DNA of 33,898 bases. Origin: an uncultured Lachnospiraceae bacterium (lineage in GTDB: Bacteria > Bacillota > Clostridia > Lachnospirales > Lachnospiraceae). The position numbers and the translations under genes were made by a program. The stretch is taken from positions 30,102-63,999 of the forward strand of contig CAJTQG010000017.1 in NCBI GenBank assembly GCA_910578605.1. Direction: 5' to 3'. Positions 26,337 to 33,898 of this stretch are shown piece after piece. How positions within the stretch are numbered: the first letter of the stretch is position 1; the number at the start of each line of letters is the position of its first letter. Under the pieces are notes generated by a model that ran no database searches, had not been told where the DNA came from, and saw only the letters and a list, made by a program, of their open reading frames with translations.

Positions 26337-26804
26337 ATGAAAATAAAAAGTAGAAAAAAGATGATGATTGCAGGGATTATAGTATTGGTTATTGTAGGGT
26401 TAGGCATATCAGGGTACTGCTTGAAAAAAAAATCGGAGAAAGAAAATGAGCCAATAAAAAATCCTGAATATTTTCATAAGGTGATAGGTGTGGTGGAAGA
26501 AGTGATAGACAAGGAACATGTGTTAATTAAAGTAATGGATTCTTTTTCAGGGGAGACGGAGGAGAAGCTGGTATATGATTCCGGAGAAAAAGTGATTCTT
26601 CATTATGAGTCTTTGTCCGCAAGCTGTAACATGATTGAAAAGAAGGATATCAATCAATTAGGAGAACAGCCGCAAAAGGGAGATATTATAAAAACAATCT
26701 ATACAAAAGAGGAAAAAAAGGAACAGCAATATAATAGTTTGTTGTGTGACAATATAGAGTTATGGGAAATAAAACAAGAACGCTTTGATAAAATGGGAGG
26801 CTGA
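26337..26804 (+). CDS. Small membrane-anchored protein, paralog A
   Basis: This 155-residue protein has a basic start, one membrane span (about 9-27) followed by CLKKK, and a roughly 110-residue extracytoplasmic domain with short beta-strand-like segments (GVVEEVIDKEHVLIKV, EKVILHYES, PQKGDIIKTIY). The pattern suggests a small OB-like barrel similar in layout to DUF3221-type proteins, but no family is assigned. The Cys after the span is preceded by Tyr, so a lipobox is unlikely. An AAGGAG site precedes the ATG. It begins 18 nt after the peptidase-like gene and is followed 4 nt later by a close paralog. Confidence 0.75.
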   Translation: MKIKSRKKMMIAGIIVLVIVGLGISGYCLKKKSEKENEPIKNPEYFHKVIGVVEEVIDKEHVLIKVMDSFSGETEEKLVYDSGEKVILHYESLSASCNMIEKKDINQLGEQPQKGDIIKTIYTKEEKKEQQYNSLLCDNIELWEIKQERFDKMGG

Positions 26805-26808
26805 AGTT

Positions 26809-27306
26809 ATGAAAAATAAAAAAAGACAAATTATAATAGGAATAATAATTATTGTTATTGTAGGTTTGGGGATATCAGGATACTGCTTGAAAAAAAAGTC
26901 AGATAAAGAAAAAGTGATAATAGGGGGACATGTTCCTTTTAGAGGTATGCTCGGCGTGGTGGAGGAAGTGATAGATAAAGAACATGTGCTGGTAAAAGTG
27001 ATTGATTGTGAGATGGAAGAGAGGGACATTCCTCCTGGGGAAAAGAGAATATATGATTCTGGAGAAAAAGTAATTCTCAATTATGAATATTTACGTGCAA
27101 GCTGCAATGAGGTGAAAAAGGATTACATTAAAGCGGGAGGACAGCCGCAAAAGGGAGATATTATAAAAACCCAATATGCCAAGGAGGGAACAAAAAAGGG
27201 GGAGGAGTATGACATATTACTGTGTGAGGAAATAGAACTGTGGGACATAGATAAAGAGAGATTTGACAAAATGGAAGGGGAGATTGCTAATAACAGAATT
27301 GAATAG
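26809..27306 (+). CDS. Small membrane-anchored protein, paralog B
   Basis: This 165-residue paralog of the preceding gene has the same span (IVGLGISGYCLKKKS) and the same GVVEEVIDKEHVL, YDSGEKVIL, QPQKGDIIKT and ERFDKM segments, while the linker between them differs and carries an extra insertion. The high similarity at protein and DNA level points to a recent tandem duplication. The start at 26809 uses GGGAGG at 26795-26800, which lies inside the end of paralog A. It ends the riboswitch-controlled cassette just before a terminator. Function unknown; interaction with the secreted peptidase-like protein is a reasonable guess from context. Confidence 0.75.
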   Translation: MKNKKRQIIIGIIIIVIVGLGISGYCLKKKSDKEKVIIGGHVPFRGMLGVVEEVIDKEHVLVKVIDCEMEERDIPPGEKRIYDSGEKVILNYEYLRASCNEVKKDYIKAGGQPQKGDIIKTQYAKEGTKKGEEYDILLCEEIELWDIDKERFDKMEGEIANNRIE

Positions 27307-27310
27307 GTAC

Positions 27311-27355
27311 AAAAAGCAGATTTTTTCACAATAGTGAAGGTCTGCTTTTATTTTG
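27311..27355 (+). terminator. Terminator closing the c-di-GMP cassette
   Basis: AAAAGCAGA (27312-27320) pairs with TCTGCTTTT (27341-27349), with an inner TTCAC/GTGAA helix, and is followed by a T-rich tract. Confidence 0.85.
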
Positions 27356-27598
27356 ATTTTGAAAAATTGCCATTTTTGTGTTGATACTATTTTATATATC
27401 AGTTTTCTTGCATTTTTCAAAGTAAGAAAACAGATTTTGGAGGAATATGAAAATTGTGGGTTGCCTAAATGTTGGATTCATTGTAAAATGAAACAATATG
27501 GATTTTTTTATAGAAAAATAGTCTGACAGGTAGATAGGGATAAAAGATAGCCGCAGTACAAAACATGTAAATGAAATATACAATGGAGGAGGAAGAGC
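27356..27598 (+). other. Spacer upstream of uppP
   Basis: An AT-rich stretch that should contain the uppP promoter; I see no recognisable RNA motif and no convincing open reading frame. GGAGGAGGAAGAG directly precedes the uppP ATG. Confidence 0.5.
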
Positions 27599-28477
27599 AT
27601 GAATTTACTACAAGCTATAATCATGGGAATTGTGCAGGGAATCACAGAATTTTTGCCGGTGAGCAGTTCCGGTCATTTAACAATATTAAAAAATATGTTT
27701 GGCATGAAGGACGTTAAAATTACATTTGATTTGATGCTGCATTTTGGAACATTGGTGGCAATTTTTATTGTGTTTTGGAAGGACATTCTCTGGCTGATTG
27801 GAAGCGGATTGGGAATTATCAGGGATAGTGTGTTAAATGTAATAACCTATTTTAAAAGTGTCAAAAAGGGCGGACGAAAGCTGCCTTACCGTAAGGTAAT
27901 ATCCAATCAGTATCGAAAATTTACGTGGATGGTGATAGTTTCTACCATACCGACAGGAATTATTGGGTATACCTTTGAAAAATCCTTTCCTATGGATAAT
28001 ATGGGATTATTGGTTCCCGGAATCTGTTTGTTTATAACTGCTGTCTTGCTTATGGTCGCAGATAAATGTCCTGGAGGCTCTAAGCTTCCTAATGATGTGA
28101 CTTACACAAATGCTTTTTCTATTGGTATTGTCCAGGGACTGGCAACCCTGCCTGGAATATCAAGGTCAGGCTCCACTATTGCAGCTTGTCTGATAAGTGG
28201 TTTTGATAAAAAGTTTGCGGTAAAATATTCTTTTATTATGTCTATACCGGCTGTGCTGGGGGCTGTTGTTCTAAAGCTGGGAGATTTGTCCCAAGATGCC
28301 TTAAGCAAAGGAGAGATAGCCTGTTATGGGGTAGGTACAATAGTTTCGGCTGTGGTCGGATATTTCTGTATACGCATTATGTTAAAGCTGGTAAAGGAGA
28401 GAAAGTTTAAATATTTTGCATATTATTGTATTGCTGTAGGCGTATTTTCTATTGTAGCTTTTTTTGTGCGGCTATAA
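27599..28477 (+). CDS. uppP: Undecaprenyl-diphosphatase
   Basis: UppP (BacA) dephosphorylates undecaprenyl diphosphate at the membrane to recycle the carrier for peptidoglycan and other wall polymers; overexpression gives bacitracin resistance in known cases. The 292-residue polytopic protein has both family motifs: GIVQGITEFLPVSSSGHL at the N-terminus and GIVQGLATLPGISRSGST around residue 177. Eight or so hydrophobic segments are visible and the length is normal. A very strong GGAGGAGG site precedes the ATG. It has its own spacer and is likely independent of the preceding cassette. Confidence 0.96.
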   Translation: MNLLQAIIMGIVQGITEFLPVSSSGHLTILKNMFGMKDVKITFDLMLHFGTLVAIFIVFWKDILWLIGSGLGIIRDSVLNVITYFKSVKKGGRKLPYRKVISNQYRKFTWMVIVSTIPTGIIGYTFEKSFPMDNMGLLVPGICLFITAVLLMVADKCPGGSKLPNDVTYTNAFSIGIVQGLATLPGISRSGSTIAACLISGFDKKFAVKYSFIMSIPAVLGAVVLKLGDLSQDALSKGEIACYGVGTIVSAVVGYFCIRIMLKLVKERKFKYFAYYCIAVGVFSIVAFFVRL

Positions 28478-28496
28478 AAACAAACATAATATAAAT

Positions 28497-28522
28497 AATA
28501 TTGTTTATATCAGAACAATATT
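28497..28522. repeat. Perfect inverted repeat upstream of ftsK
   Basis: AATATTGTT (28497-28505) and AACAATATT (28514-28522) flank an 8-nt centre. There is no T tract, so it looks more like an operator or small structure than a terminator. Confidence 0.6.
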
Positions 28523-28612
28523 AAGCCAAGGAAATAGTGCTAAAATGTGGTAATGCAAGGATTATTGATTTAGGGATTTTGAAGAAGGGGTTTGGATTTA
28601 GGAGGAATTGAA

Positions 28613-31531
28613 ATGGCTTCCACACAAGCAACAAAGAATTCTACTGCGAACAGGAGCAGTACAGCGAAAAAGAAGACGACAACTACAAAAAAATCAGCGG
28701 CAGCAACTGCCAATAAAAGCAGAAGCAGCAAAGGTACACAGAAAAAAAATACAGGCAAAAGAACTGCTTCTAGCGGCAGCAGGAGTGCCAGTAAGTCTAA
28801 AAATGAGAAAACAGTCCAAAGAAAACAGGGAGACAAGGAGACGTGGGAGGAGGAGATTCTTACTCCGGAGGAATTGGCTCTTCGAGGAGAAATACGATTT
28901 TTTGTGTCATTGTTTGCAGTGCTGTTGGCAACCTTGAGTATGTTTGGGGTTTTGGGCAGTGTTGGAATGAAGTTTGCAGAATATATATTGTTTGGCATAT
29001 TTGGCCTGACTGCATATATTGTACCAATAGGGCTGCTGTTGGCTATTGGTATTTTTATAGCCAATATGAGCAGTGGCAGATTTCGCACAAAATTCTTTGC
29101 AGGAATAGGAATGTTTTTCGTTTTATTGATATTTGCTCAGCTTTTCTTTGGAGAAAATCAAGCATACCTTACTATGGCAGACTACTATCAATATGCTATG
29201 GACCATCACAGCGGCGGAGGTATAATCGGCGGCTTGCTTGTAAAAGGAATCAGCTATTGTATTGGCATAGTGGGAACCTATATAGTCGCCATATGTGCAG
29301 GCGTCATTTGCTTTATGCTTCTAACGGGAACTTCTGTGACAGGAAGTATTAAAAGCCAATATCATCAGGCGAGAAGAAGCTATGATGATATGTATGAGAA
29401 GAGCAGAGAAAATGTAGAGAGAAAAAATAGAGAAAAGCAAAAGAAATTAGCAAGAAAGCTTCAACAGGAAAAGATTGAGAGAAGAGCAGGAAAAAAAGTT
29501 CGGGGTGTGGCGATGAAGGATACCCGAATTATGGAGGAAAAGGCAGCTAGAGAGGAAATACATGAAATTACAGGGCAGTATCCGGCGGATCAGGTGTTCC
29601 GAGGTCATGTGGAGCTGGAGGAGGAAGAGGATACTGTGAGATTTCCATGGGAGGAGCAGGAAAGCTTTTATTCCACTCAGGAGGGTATAGAACAAAGCCA
29701 TGACAGAGCAAATGAGTTTCTTGACAGGGAACGTGATAGTTTTGTGACTGCCAAGCAGCAGGTAAAAGAAAGTTCACCTAATATGGTAGTGGAGTTGTCC
29801 AGCGCTTCTGAGGAAGGGGAGGAGGGTGAGTTTACCCCAAAGGAAAAAATAATTGTAAGTCGCAGGGCGGTTAATGAGATGAAGAGGAAACCTTTTGCCA
29901 GCACCCCTTTAAGCGATGTCCAAGGGACGCAGAAGGGCAATATTCCTGGTGATGAGAAAGAACAGAAGGAAAGAATGGTATCCAATCGTTCAGTGGATAA
30001 ACAAGGAAGCGCTGACAGAGCAAAAGCAAAAGTGAAGAAAGAATTTAAGCTGCCCCCGCTTAGCCTGCTGACTAAGCCTCAAGGGAAAGCGAGGGGCAAT
30101 ATGAAAAGTGAATTAAATGCTACGGCAGCTCTGTTGCAGAAGACATTAGAAACCTTTGGTGTAAAGGTGAAGATAACAAATTACAGCAAAGGTCCCTCTG
30201 TTACACGTTATGAGCTGCAGCCGGAGATGGGCACAAAGGTAAGCAAGATTACTTCCCTAGCGGATGATATTAAGCTGAATTTGGCAGCTTCAGATATTCG
30301 TATTGAGGCGCCCATACCAGGAAAGGCGGCAGTGGGAATTGAGGTGCCCAACAAGTCTAGAGAGTCAGTGCTTCTGCGGGAGCTGATTGAGTCGAAGGAA
30401 TTATCCTCCCATCCTTCTAAGCTGGCATTTGCGGCGGGAAAGGATATTGCGGGCAATGTAGTGGTGGCAGATATTGCAAAAATGCCTCATATGCTGGTGG
30501 CAGGTACGACAGGCTCCGGAAAATCTGTCTTTACCAATTCTATTATAATGAGTATCTTATTTCGGGCAAAGCCGGATGAGGTGAAGTTGATTATTGTAGA
30601 CCCTAAGGTAGTAGAGTTTGGTGTGTACAATGGAATCCCCCATTTGCTTATACCGGTTGTCACGGATCCGAAAAAAGCAGCAGGCGCCTTGAACTGGGCA
30701 GTAGCGGAAATGTCGGAGCGATATAAAAAGTTTGCTGCGTATAATGTAAGAGATTTAAAGGGATATAATCAGGCAATTGAAGAACATCTGCCTCAGGGGG
30801 AGGAGGAGAAGCCTGAAAAGATGCCTCAGATTGTTATTATTATCGACGAGCTGGCAGATTTGATGATGGTAGCTGCCAAGGAAGTGGAAAGCTCTATCTG
30901 TCGATTGGCACAGTTGGCAAGGGCGGCAGGTATTCATTTGGTGATTGCCACACAGAGACCTTCTGTTGATGTGGTAACTGGTTTGATTAAGGCAAATATT
31001 CCTTCTAGAGTTGCCTTACTGGTATCTTCAGGTACAGATTCCAGAACAATTATTGATATGAACGGTGCAGAGAAGCTGCTTGGTAATGGTGATATGCTCT
31101 TTTATCCTTCTGGCTATGTAAAGCCTGTTCGACTTCAGGGCGCATTTGTGTCTGACGGTGAGGTGCAGAAAGTAGTGTCCTTTTTAGTGGACCAATGCGG
31201 AGATATTGAATATAATAGTGATATTACCCAGCAGGTGGAGGAAAACAGCGCCTCTGTAGGTAATGAGGCTATGAATGTAAGTCAACCTGCAGGTATGGGG
31301 GAGGACGGAAGGGACGAATATTTTGCCGATGCCGCTAGGTTTGTAGTGGAGAAAGGAAAAGCTTCTACCAGTATGATGCAGAGAATGTTCAAGATTGGCT
31401 TTAACCGTGCCGGAAGAATGATGGATCAGTTGGAGGAAGCTGGTATTGTAGGAGCAGAGGAAGGCACAAAGCCAAGAAAGGTATTGATGAGCATGGAGGA
31501 AGTAGAGTCCTTGCTTGGACAGAAAACATAA
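28613..31531 (+). CDS. ftsK: FtsK/SpoIIIE-type DNA translocase
   Basis: This 972-residue hexameric ATP-driven DNA pump moves chromosomes at division or into the forespore. In order: a basic, low-complexity Lys/Thr/Ser/Ala-rich N-terminus (about 1-75), four membrane spans (about 95-250), a long charged linker (to about 480), the RecA-like motor with Walker A GTTGSGKS (Lys637) and Walker B IIIDELADL (Asp745), the ATQRPSVDV motif, and a C-terminal winged-helix gamma domain (about 905-970). The ATG at 28613 follows AGGAGG; a TTG at 28592 in frame is less likely. FtsK and SpoIIIE cannot be separated reliably from sequence; in Clostridia this type often serves both. Confidence 0.93.
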   Translation: MASTQATKNSTANRSSTAKKKTTTTKKSAAATANKSRSSKGTQKKNTGKRTASSGSRSASKSKNEKTVQRKQGDKETWEEEILTPEELALRGEIRFFVSLFAVLLATLSMFGVLGSVGMKFAEYILFGIFGLTAYIVPIGLLLAIGIFIANMSSGRFRTKFFAGIGMFFVLLIFAQLFFGENQAYLTMADYYQYAMDHHSGGGIIGGLLVKGISYCIGIVGTYIVAICAGVICFMLLTGTSVTGSIKSQYHQARRSYDDMYEKSRENVERKNREKQKKLARKLQQEKIERRAGKKVRGVAMKDTRIMEEKAAREEIHEITGQYPADQVFRGHVELEEEEDTVRFPWEEQESFYSTQEGIEQSHDRANEFLDRERDSFVTAKQQVKESSPNMVVELSSASEEGEEGEFTPKEKIIVSRRAVNEMKRKPFASTPLSDVQGTQKGNIPGDEKEQKERMVSNRSVDKQGSADRAKAKVKKEFKLPPLSLLTKPQGKARGNMKSELNATAALLQKTLETFGVKVKITNYSKGPSVTRYELQPEMGTKVSKITSLADDIKLNLAASDIRIEAPIPGKAAVGIEVPNKSRESVLLRELIESKELSSHPSKLAFAAGKDIAGNVVVADIAKMPHMLVAGTTGSGKSVFTNSIIMSILFRAKPDEVKLIIVDPKVVEFGVYNGIPHLLIPVVTDPKKAAGALNWAVAEMSERYKKFAAYNVRDLKGYNQAIEEHLPQGEEEKPEKMPQIVIIIDELADLMMVAAKEVESSICRLAQLARAAGIHLVIATQRPSVDVVTGLIKANIPSRVALLVSSGTDSRTIIDMNGAEKLLGNGDMLFYPSGYVKPVRLQGAFVSDGEVQKVVSFLVDQCGDIEYNSDITQQVEENSASVGNEAMNVSQPAGMGEDGRDEYFADAARFVVEKGKASTSMMQRMFKIGFNRAGRMMDQLEEAGIVGAEEGTKPRKVLMSMEEVESLLGQKT

Positions 31532-31538
31532 ATAAAAC

Positions 31539-31580
31539 ATAAAACACAAATATAGAACACGATTATAAAACACAAATATA
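31539..31580 (+). repeat. Short direct repeat upstream of fhs
   Basis: A 16-bp sequence, ATAAAACACAAATATA, occurs at 31539-31554 and again at 31565-31580, a 26-bp period. It lies in the AT-rich gap between ftsK and fhs. Confidence 0.8.
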
Positions 31581-31695
31581 ATATCTAAAAATTAAGAAAT
31601 AAAAAGTATGTTATTGTTAAATCTTTATTTGAGGAACAGAAGGTTTTATATTGTCTGTAATAACAGCACTGAAACATTTGGAAATGGAGGAAAAA

Positions 31696-33366
31696 ATGAA
31701 AACAGATATCCAGATTGCACAGGAAGCTAAAATGCTTCCGATTAAAGAAGTGGTAGAGAAATTTCATATGACAGAGGAGGACTTAGAGCTTTACGGAAAG
31801 TATAAAGCAAAATTATCTGACGAATACTGGGATAAGGTGAAGGAAAATCCTGATGGTAAGCTGGTACTTGTTACAGCAGTCAATCCAACACCAGCAGGAG
31901 AAGGGAAAACTACAGTCAGTGTTGGTTTAGGTCAGGCGTTGAATCAATTAGGAAAGAATACCGTGATTGCTCTTAGGGAGCCTTCTTTAGGTCCCTGCTT
32001 TGGAATTAAGGGAGGTGCAGCAGGAGGAGGCTACTCTCAAGTTGTACCTATGGAGGACTTAAATCTTCATTTTACTGGGGATTTTCACGCAATTACCTCT
32101 GCCAATAATCTATTGGCAGCTATGCTGGACAATCATATTCAGCAGGGAAATGAATTAAATATTGATACAAGACAGATTGTGTGGAAGCGCTGTCTGGATA
32201 TGAACGACAGAGTGCTGCGCAATGTAGTAGTTGGTCTTGGCTCAAAAATGGATGGAGTAGTCAGGGAGGATCATTTTGTCATTACAGTTGCTTCTGAGAT
32301 AATGGCAATTCTCTGTCTGGCAAATGATATGAATGATTTAAAGGCCCGTCTTGGCAGAATTATTGTGGCATACAATTATGAGGGAAAGCCTGTGACAGCT
32401 GGGGATTTACAGGCAGTGGGGGCTATGGCTGCACTGTTGAAGGATGCTATTAAGCCTAATGTTATACAGACATTAGAGCATACTCCTGCATTGGTTCACG
32501 GAGGTCCCTTTGCTAATATTGCCCATGGATGTAATTCTGTCCGCGCCACAAAAACGGCATTGAAAATGGGAGATATTGTAGTGACAGAGGCAGGCTTCGG
32601 TGCTGATCTTGGAGCAGAGAAATTCTTGGATATTAAGTGCCGTATGGCAGGCTTAAAGCCGGATGCGGTTGTGCTGGTGGCAACCATTCGCGCTCTGAAA
32701 TATAACGGCGGGGTGCCAAAAGCAGAGTTAAATCAGGAAAATCTTCAAGCATTAGAAAAAGGTATTGTGAATCTTCAAAAGCATATAGAAAATCTGCAGC
32801 AGTATGGAGTACCAGTAGTAGTGACATTAAATTCCTTTATTACGGATACAGAGGCAGAAAATGATTTTGTAAAGAACTTCTGTGAGGAGAGAGGATGTGA
32901 ATTTGCACTTGCCAAGGTTTGGGAAAAAGGCGGTGAGGGTGGATTGGAGCTGGCACAGAAGGTTGTGGAAACTTTGGAAAATAAAGAGAGCCACTATCAT
33001 CCCCTGTATGCAGATGAATTATCTTTGGAGGAGAAAATCCATGAGGTTGCCACCAAAATATATGGGGCAAGTGGTGTGACTTATACGCCGGCAGCAAAGA
33101 AGGCATTGGCAAACATCACGCAGATGGGCTTTGGGAATCTTCCCGTGTGTATGGCAAAGACACAGTATTCTTTGTCAGATGATCCTAATAAATTGGGACG
33201 TCCAAGTGACTTTGACATCAATGTGAGGGAAGTGTATATCAGCGCAGGTGCAGGCTTTGTGGTGGTAATTACAGGTGCTATTATGACAATGCCTGGATTG
33301 CCGAAACAGCCGGCAGCCTTTGGTATTGATGTGACAGATGATGGAGTGATAACCGGTTTGTTTTAA
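31696..33366 (+). CDS. fhs: Formate-tetrahydrofolate ligase
   Basis: Fhs (FTHFS) makes 10-formyltetrahydrofolate from formate, tetrahydrofolate and ATP, serving purine synthesis and, in acetogens, the methyl branch of the Wood-Ljungdahl pathway. The 556-residue protein has the P-loop TPAGEGKTT (65-73), the REPSLGPCFGIKGGAAGGGYSQV segment, and HGGPFANIAHGCNS, all family signatures. The ATG at 31696 follows ATGGAGG with good spacing; an in-frame upstream ATG would lose that site. No other Wood-Ljungdahl gene is in the window, so acetogenesis is not shown. Confidence 0.97.
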   Translation: MKTDIQIAQEAKMLPIKEVVEKFHMTEEDLELYGKYKAKLSDEYWDKVKENPDGKLVLVTAVNPTPAGEGKTTVSVGLGQALNQLGKNTVIALREPSLGPCFGIKGGAAGGGYSQVVPMEDLNLHFTGDFHAITSANNLLAAMLDNHIQQGNELNIDTRQIVWKRCLDMNDRVLRNVVVGLGSKMDGVVREDHFVITVASEIMAILCLANDMNDLKARLGRIIVAYNYEGKPVTAGDLQAVGAMAALLKDAIKPNVIQTLEHTPALVHGGPFANIAHGCNSVRATKTALKMGDIVVTEAGFGADLGAEKFLDIKCRMAGLKPDAVVLVATIRALKYNGGVPKAELNQENLQALEKGIVNLQKHIENLQQYGVPVVVTLNSFITDTEAENDFVKNFCEERGCEFALAKVWEKGGEGGLELAQKVVETLENKESHYHPLYADELSLEEKIHEVATKIYGASGVTYTPAAKKALANITQMGFGNLPVCMAKTQYSLSDDPNKLGRPSDFDINVREVYISAGAGFVVVITGAIMTMPGLPKQPAAFGIDVTDDGVITGLF

Positions 33367-33498
33367 TCCTTATTTTAAACCTATTTTTGAGATGCTTGTT
33401 ACGATTCAAAAACATATTGGATTTTGAAGTTTGGACAAAAGCAGATGAAACAGATGGAGCAAATTAACGGTTTAGGTTGAGTTTATGGAAGGTTTTTC
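33367..33498. other. Spacer after fhs
   Basis: About 130 bp of AT-rich sequence without a recognisable gene or clear terminator. The stretch to the window end (33367-33898) otherwise holds only the promoter, riboswitch and terminator listed below. Confidence 0.5.
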
Positions 33499-33527
33499 TT
33501 GTAATACCAATATTTGTGTGTTATACT
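33499..33527 (+). promoter_or_regulatory. Promoter of the second c-di-GMP riboswitch
   Basis: TTGTAA (33499-33504) and TATACT (33522-33527) with a 17-bp spacer. Transcription would begin near 33534, only about 10 nt before the aptamer. Confidence 0.6.
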
Positions 33528-33544
33528 CATTCTGGAAAATAAAA

Positions 33545-33740
33545 AGAGCAAACCCATGGAAACGTGCGGGCGCAAAGCTAGGAGTCTAAAGAATAATTGG
33601 AATCAGGGAACATATATATAATATATAACATTTAAAATATAACATTAATATATTTAATATATAATATATAAATATATTATATATTATATTTATGTAAAAG
33701 TAATGTATTATATTCTGAATATTCAATGATAGTCCGGTTG
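33545..33740 (+). promoter_or_regulatory. Cyclic di-GMP-I riboswitch, copy 2, with AT-rich P3 insertion
   Basis: GAGCAAAC (33546-33553), a CATG-GAAA-CGTG arm (33555-33566), GGGCGCAAAG (33568-33577), AGTCTAA (33583-33589) and ATGATAGTCCGGTTGC (33726-33741) repeat the landmarks of copy 1. The P3 arm is closed by GAATA (33591-33595) and TATTC (33720-33724), but instead of a 5-nt loop it carries about 124 nt of nearly pure A/T with its own 13-bp hairpin. The regulated gene lies beyond the window. Confidence 0.85.
33656..33685. repeat. AT-only hairpin inside the riboswitch insertion
   Basis: A perfect 13-bp inverted repeat made only of A and T (33656-33668 with 33673-33685, loop TAAA) sits in the P3 insertion of the second c-di-GMP riboswitch. 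Confidence 0.85.
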
Positions 33741-33773
33741 CAAAGATAGTAAATATTTTTGCAACCTTTTTTT
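33736..33773 (+). terminator. Terminator of c-di-GMP riboswitch copy 2
   Basis: GGTTGCAAA (33736-33744) pairs perfectly with TTTGCAACC (33758-33766), followed by seven T's. As in copy 1, the 5' strand overlaps the aptamer end. Confidence 0.9.
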
Positions 33774-33898
33774 GCGTTTCTATTACAGCTCTTATTAATA
33801 AAATGGAATAGGTGATGGCAAAGTAATAAATTGAGTTATTTGGTAGTGAACATGCAATTATTTGTATGCAGTTATTTTCATGGAATTATTGTGGATTT
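33774..33898. other. Downstream leader at window edge, no gene called
   Basis: AT-rich sequence after the riboswitch terminator. A short frame from an ATG at 33852 runs off the edge but has no ribosome binding site, so I do not call a gene. Confidence 0.4.

Noticed and set aside
26340..26430. Lipoprotein signal in the small paralogs (Cys after the span)
   Set aside because: The residue before the Cys is Tyr, which breaks the lipobox; a plain membrane anchor is more likely.
28570..29088. 172-codon minus-strand frame over the start of ftsK
   Set aside because: Its Leu/Phe/Val-rich sequence is the complement of the Lys/Ala/Thr-rich low-complexity N-terminus of FtsK.
28843..29352. 169-codon plus-strand frame within ftsK
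   Set aside because: It overlaps the membrane domain of FtsK in another frame, is Cys- and Arg-rich and has no plausible start signal of its own.
33600..33700. Replication origin or A+T-rich origin-like region
   Set aside because: The AT block is bounded by clear c-di-GMP-I aptamer strands and no DnaA-box cluster is visible.
33852..33898. Possible gene start running off the right edge
   Set aside because: Only 15 codons are visible, with no ribosome binding site and no recognisable N-terminus.
1..33898. CRISPR arrays, insertion sequences, prophage or integrase
   Set aside because: No regularly spaced repeats, transposase-like frames or integration-site structure were seen.

Overview
The window looks like a core-genome segment of an anaerobic, spore-forming low-GC Firmicute of class Clostridia, most likely Lachnospiraceae. 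This is inferred from AGGAGG-type ribosome binding sites, AT-rich spacers, a T-box leader on pheST, a SpoVB-type flippase, a SpoIIIE/FtsK translocase, formate-tetrahydrofolate ligase and class I c-di-GMP riboswitches. I see no transposase, integrase, phage module, CRISPR array, rRNA or tRNA gene.

Layout: 1-3742, 5'-truncated very large protein ending in a YwqG/DUF1963 domain. 3760-5247, gdhA with promoter and terminator. 5291-7102 (minus), membrane glycerophosphodiester phosphodiesterase. 7170-10178, TPP-riboswitch-controlled thiE / HAD hydrolase / thiC operon, followed by a spacer with three hairpins. 10350-11677, DUF5662 gene and rluF. 11815-13836, a divergent NAD+-dependent DNA ligase. 13961-14863, metA with the acetyl-CoA-type Glu111. 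14907-16445 (minus), spoVB-like flippase. 16721-19991, iscS, mnmA and an MBL-fold hydrolase, with a 47-bp tandem repeat over the last stop codon. 20113-20709, membrane-anchored zinc-ribbon protein. 20857-24713, T-box leader and pheS-pheT. 24732-27355, c-di-GMP-I riboswitch, secreted papain-like (C39-like) protein and two tandemly duplicated membrane-anchored small proteins, closed by a terminator. 27599-33366, uppP, ftsK/spoIIIE and fhs. 33499-33773, a second c-di-GMP-I riboswitch whose target lies beyond the window.

Most of the window is housekeeping: amino-acid and cofactor metabolism, tRNA thiolation (IscS supplies sulfur to MnmA), aminoacylation, cell-envelope lipid recycling, chromosome translocation and one-carbon metabolism. 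Three leaders of recognisable classes (TPP, T-box-Phe, c-di-GMP) have a promoter and terminator that can be read directly.

The least ordinary part is the c-di-GMP section. Two class I riboswitches lie about 8.7 kb apart, each with its own promoter and an overlapping intrinsic terminator. The first controls a three-gene cell-surface cassette that I do not recognise as a described system. The second carries a roughly 124-nt, almost pure A/T, self-complementary insertion inside its P3 arm. The divergent LigA, which has lost several residues that contact NAD+ or the adenylate in E. coli LigA, is the other item I would check first.
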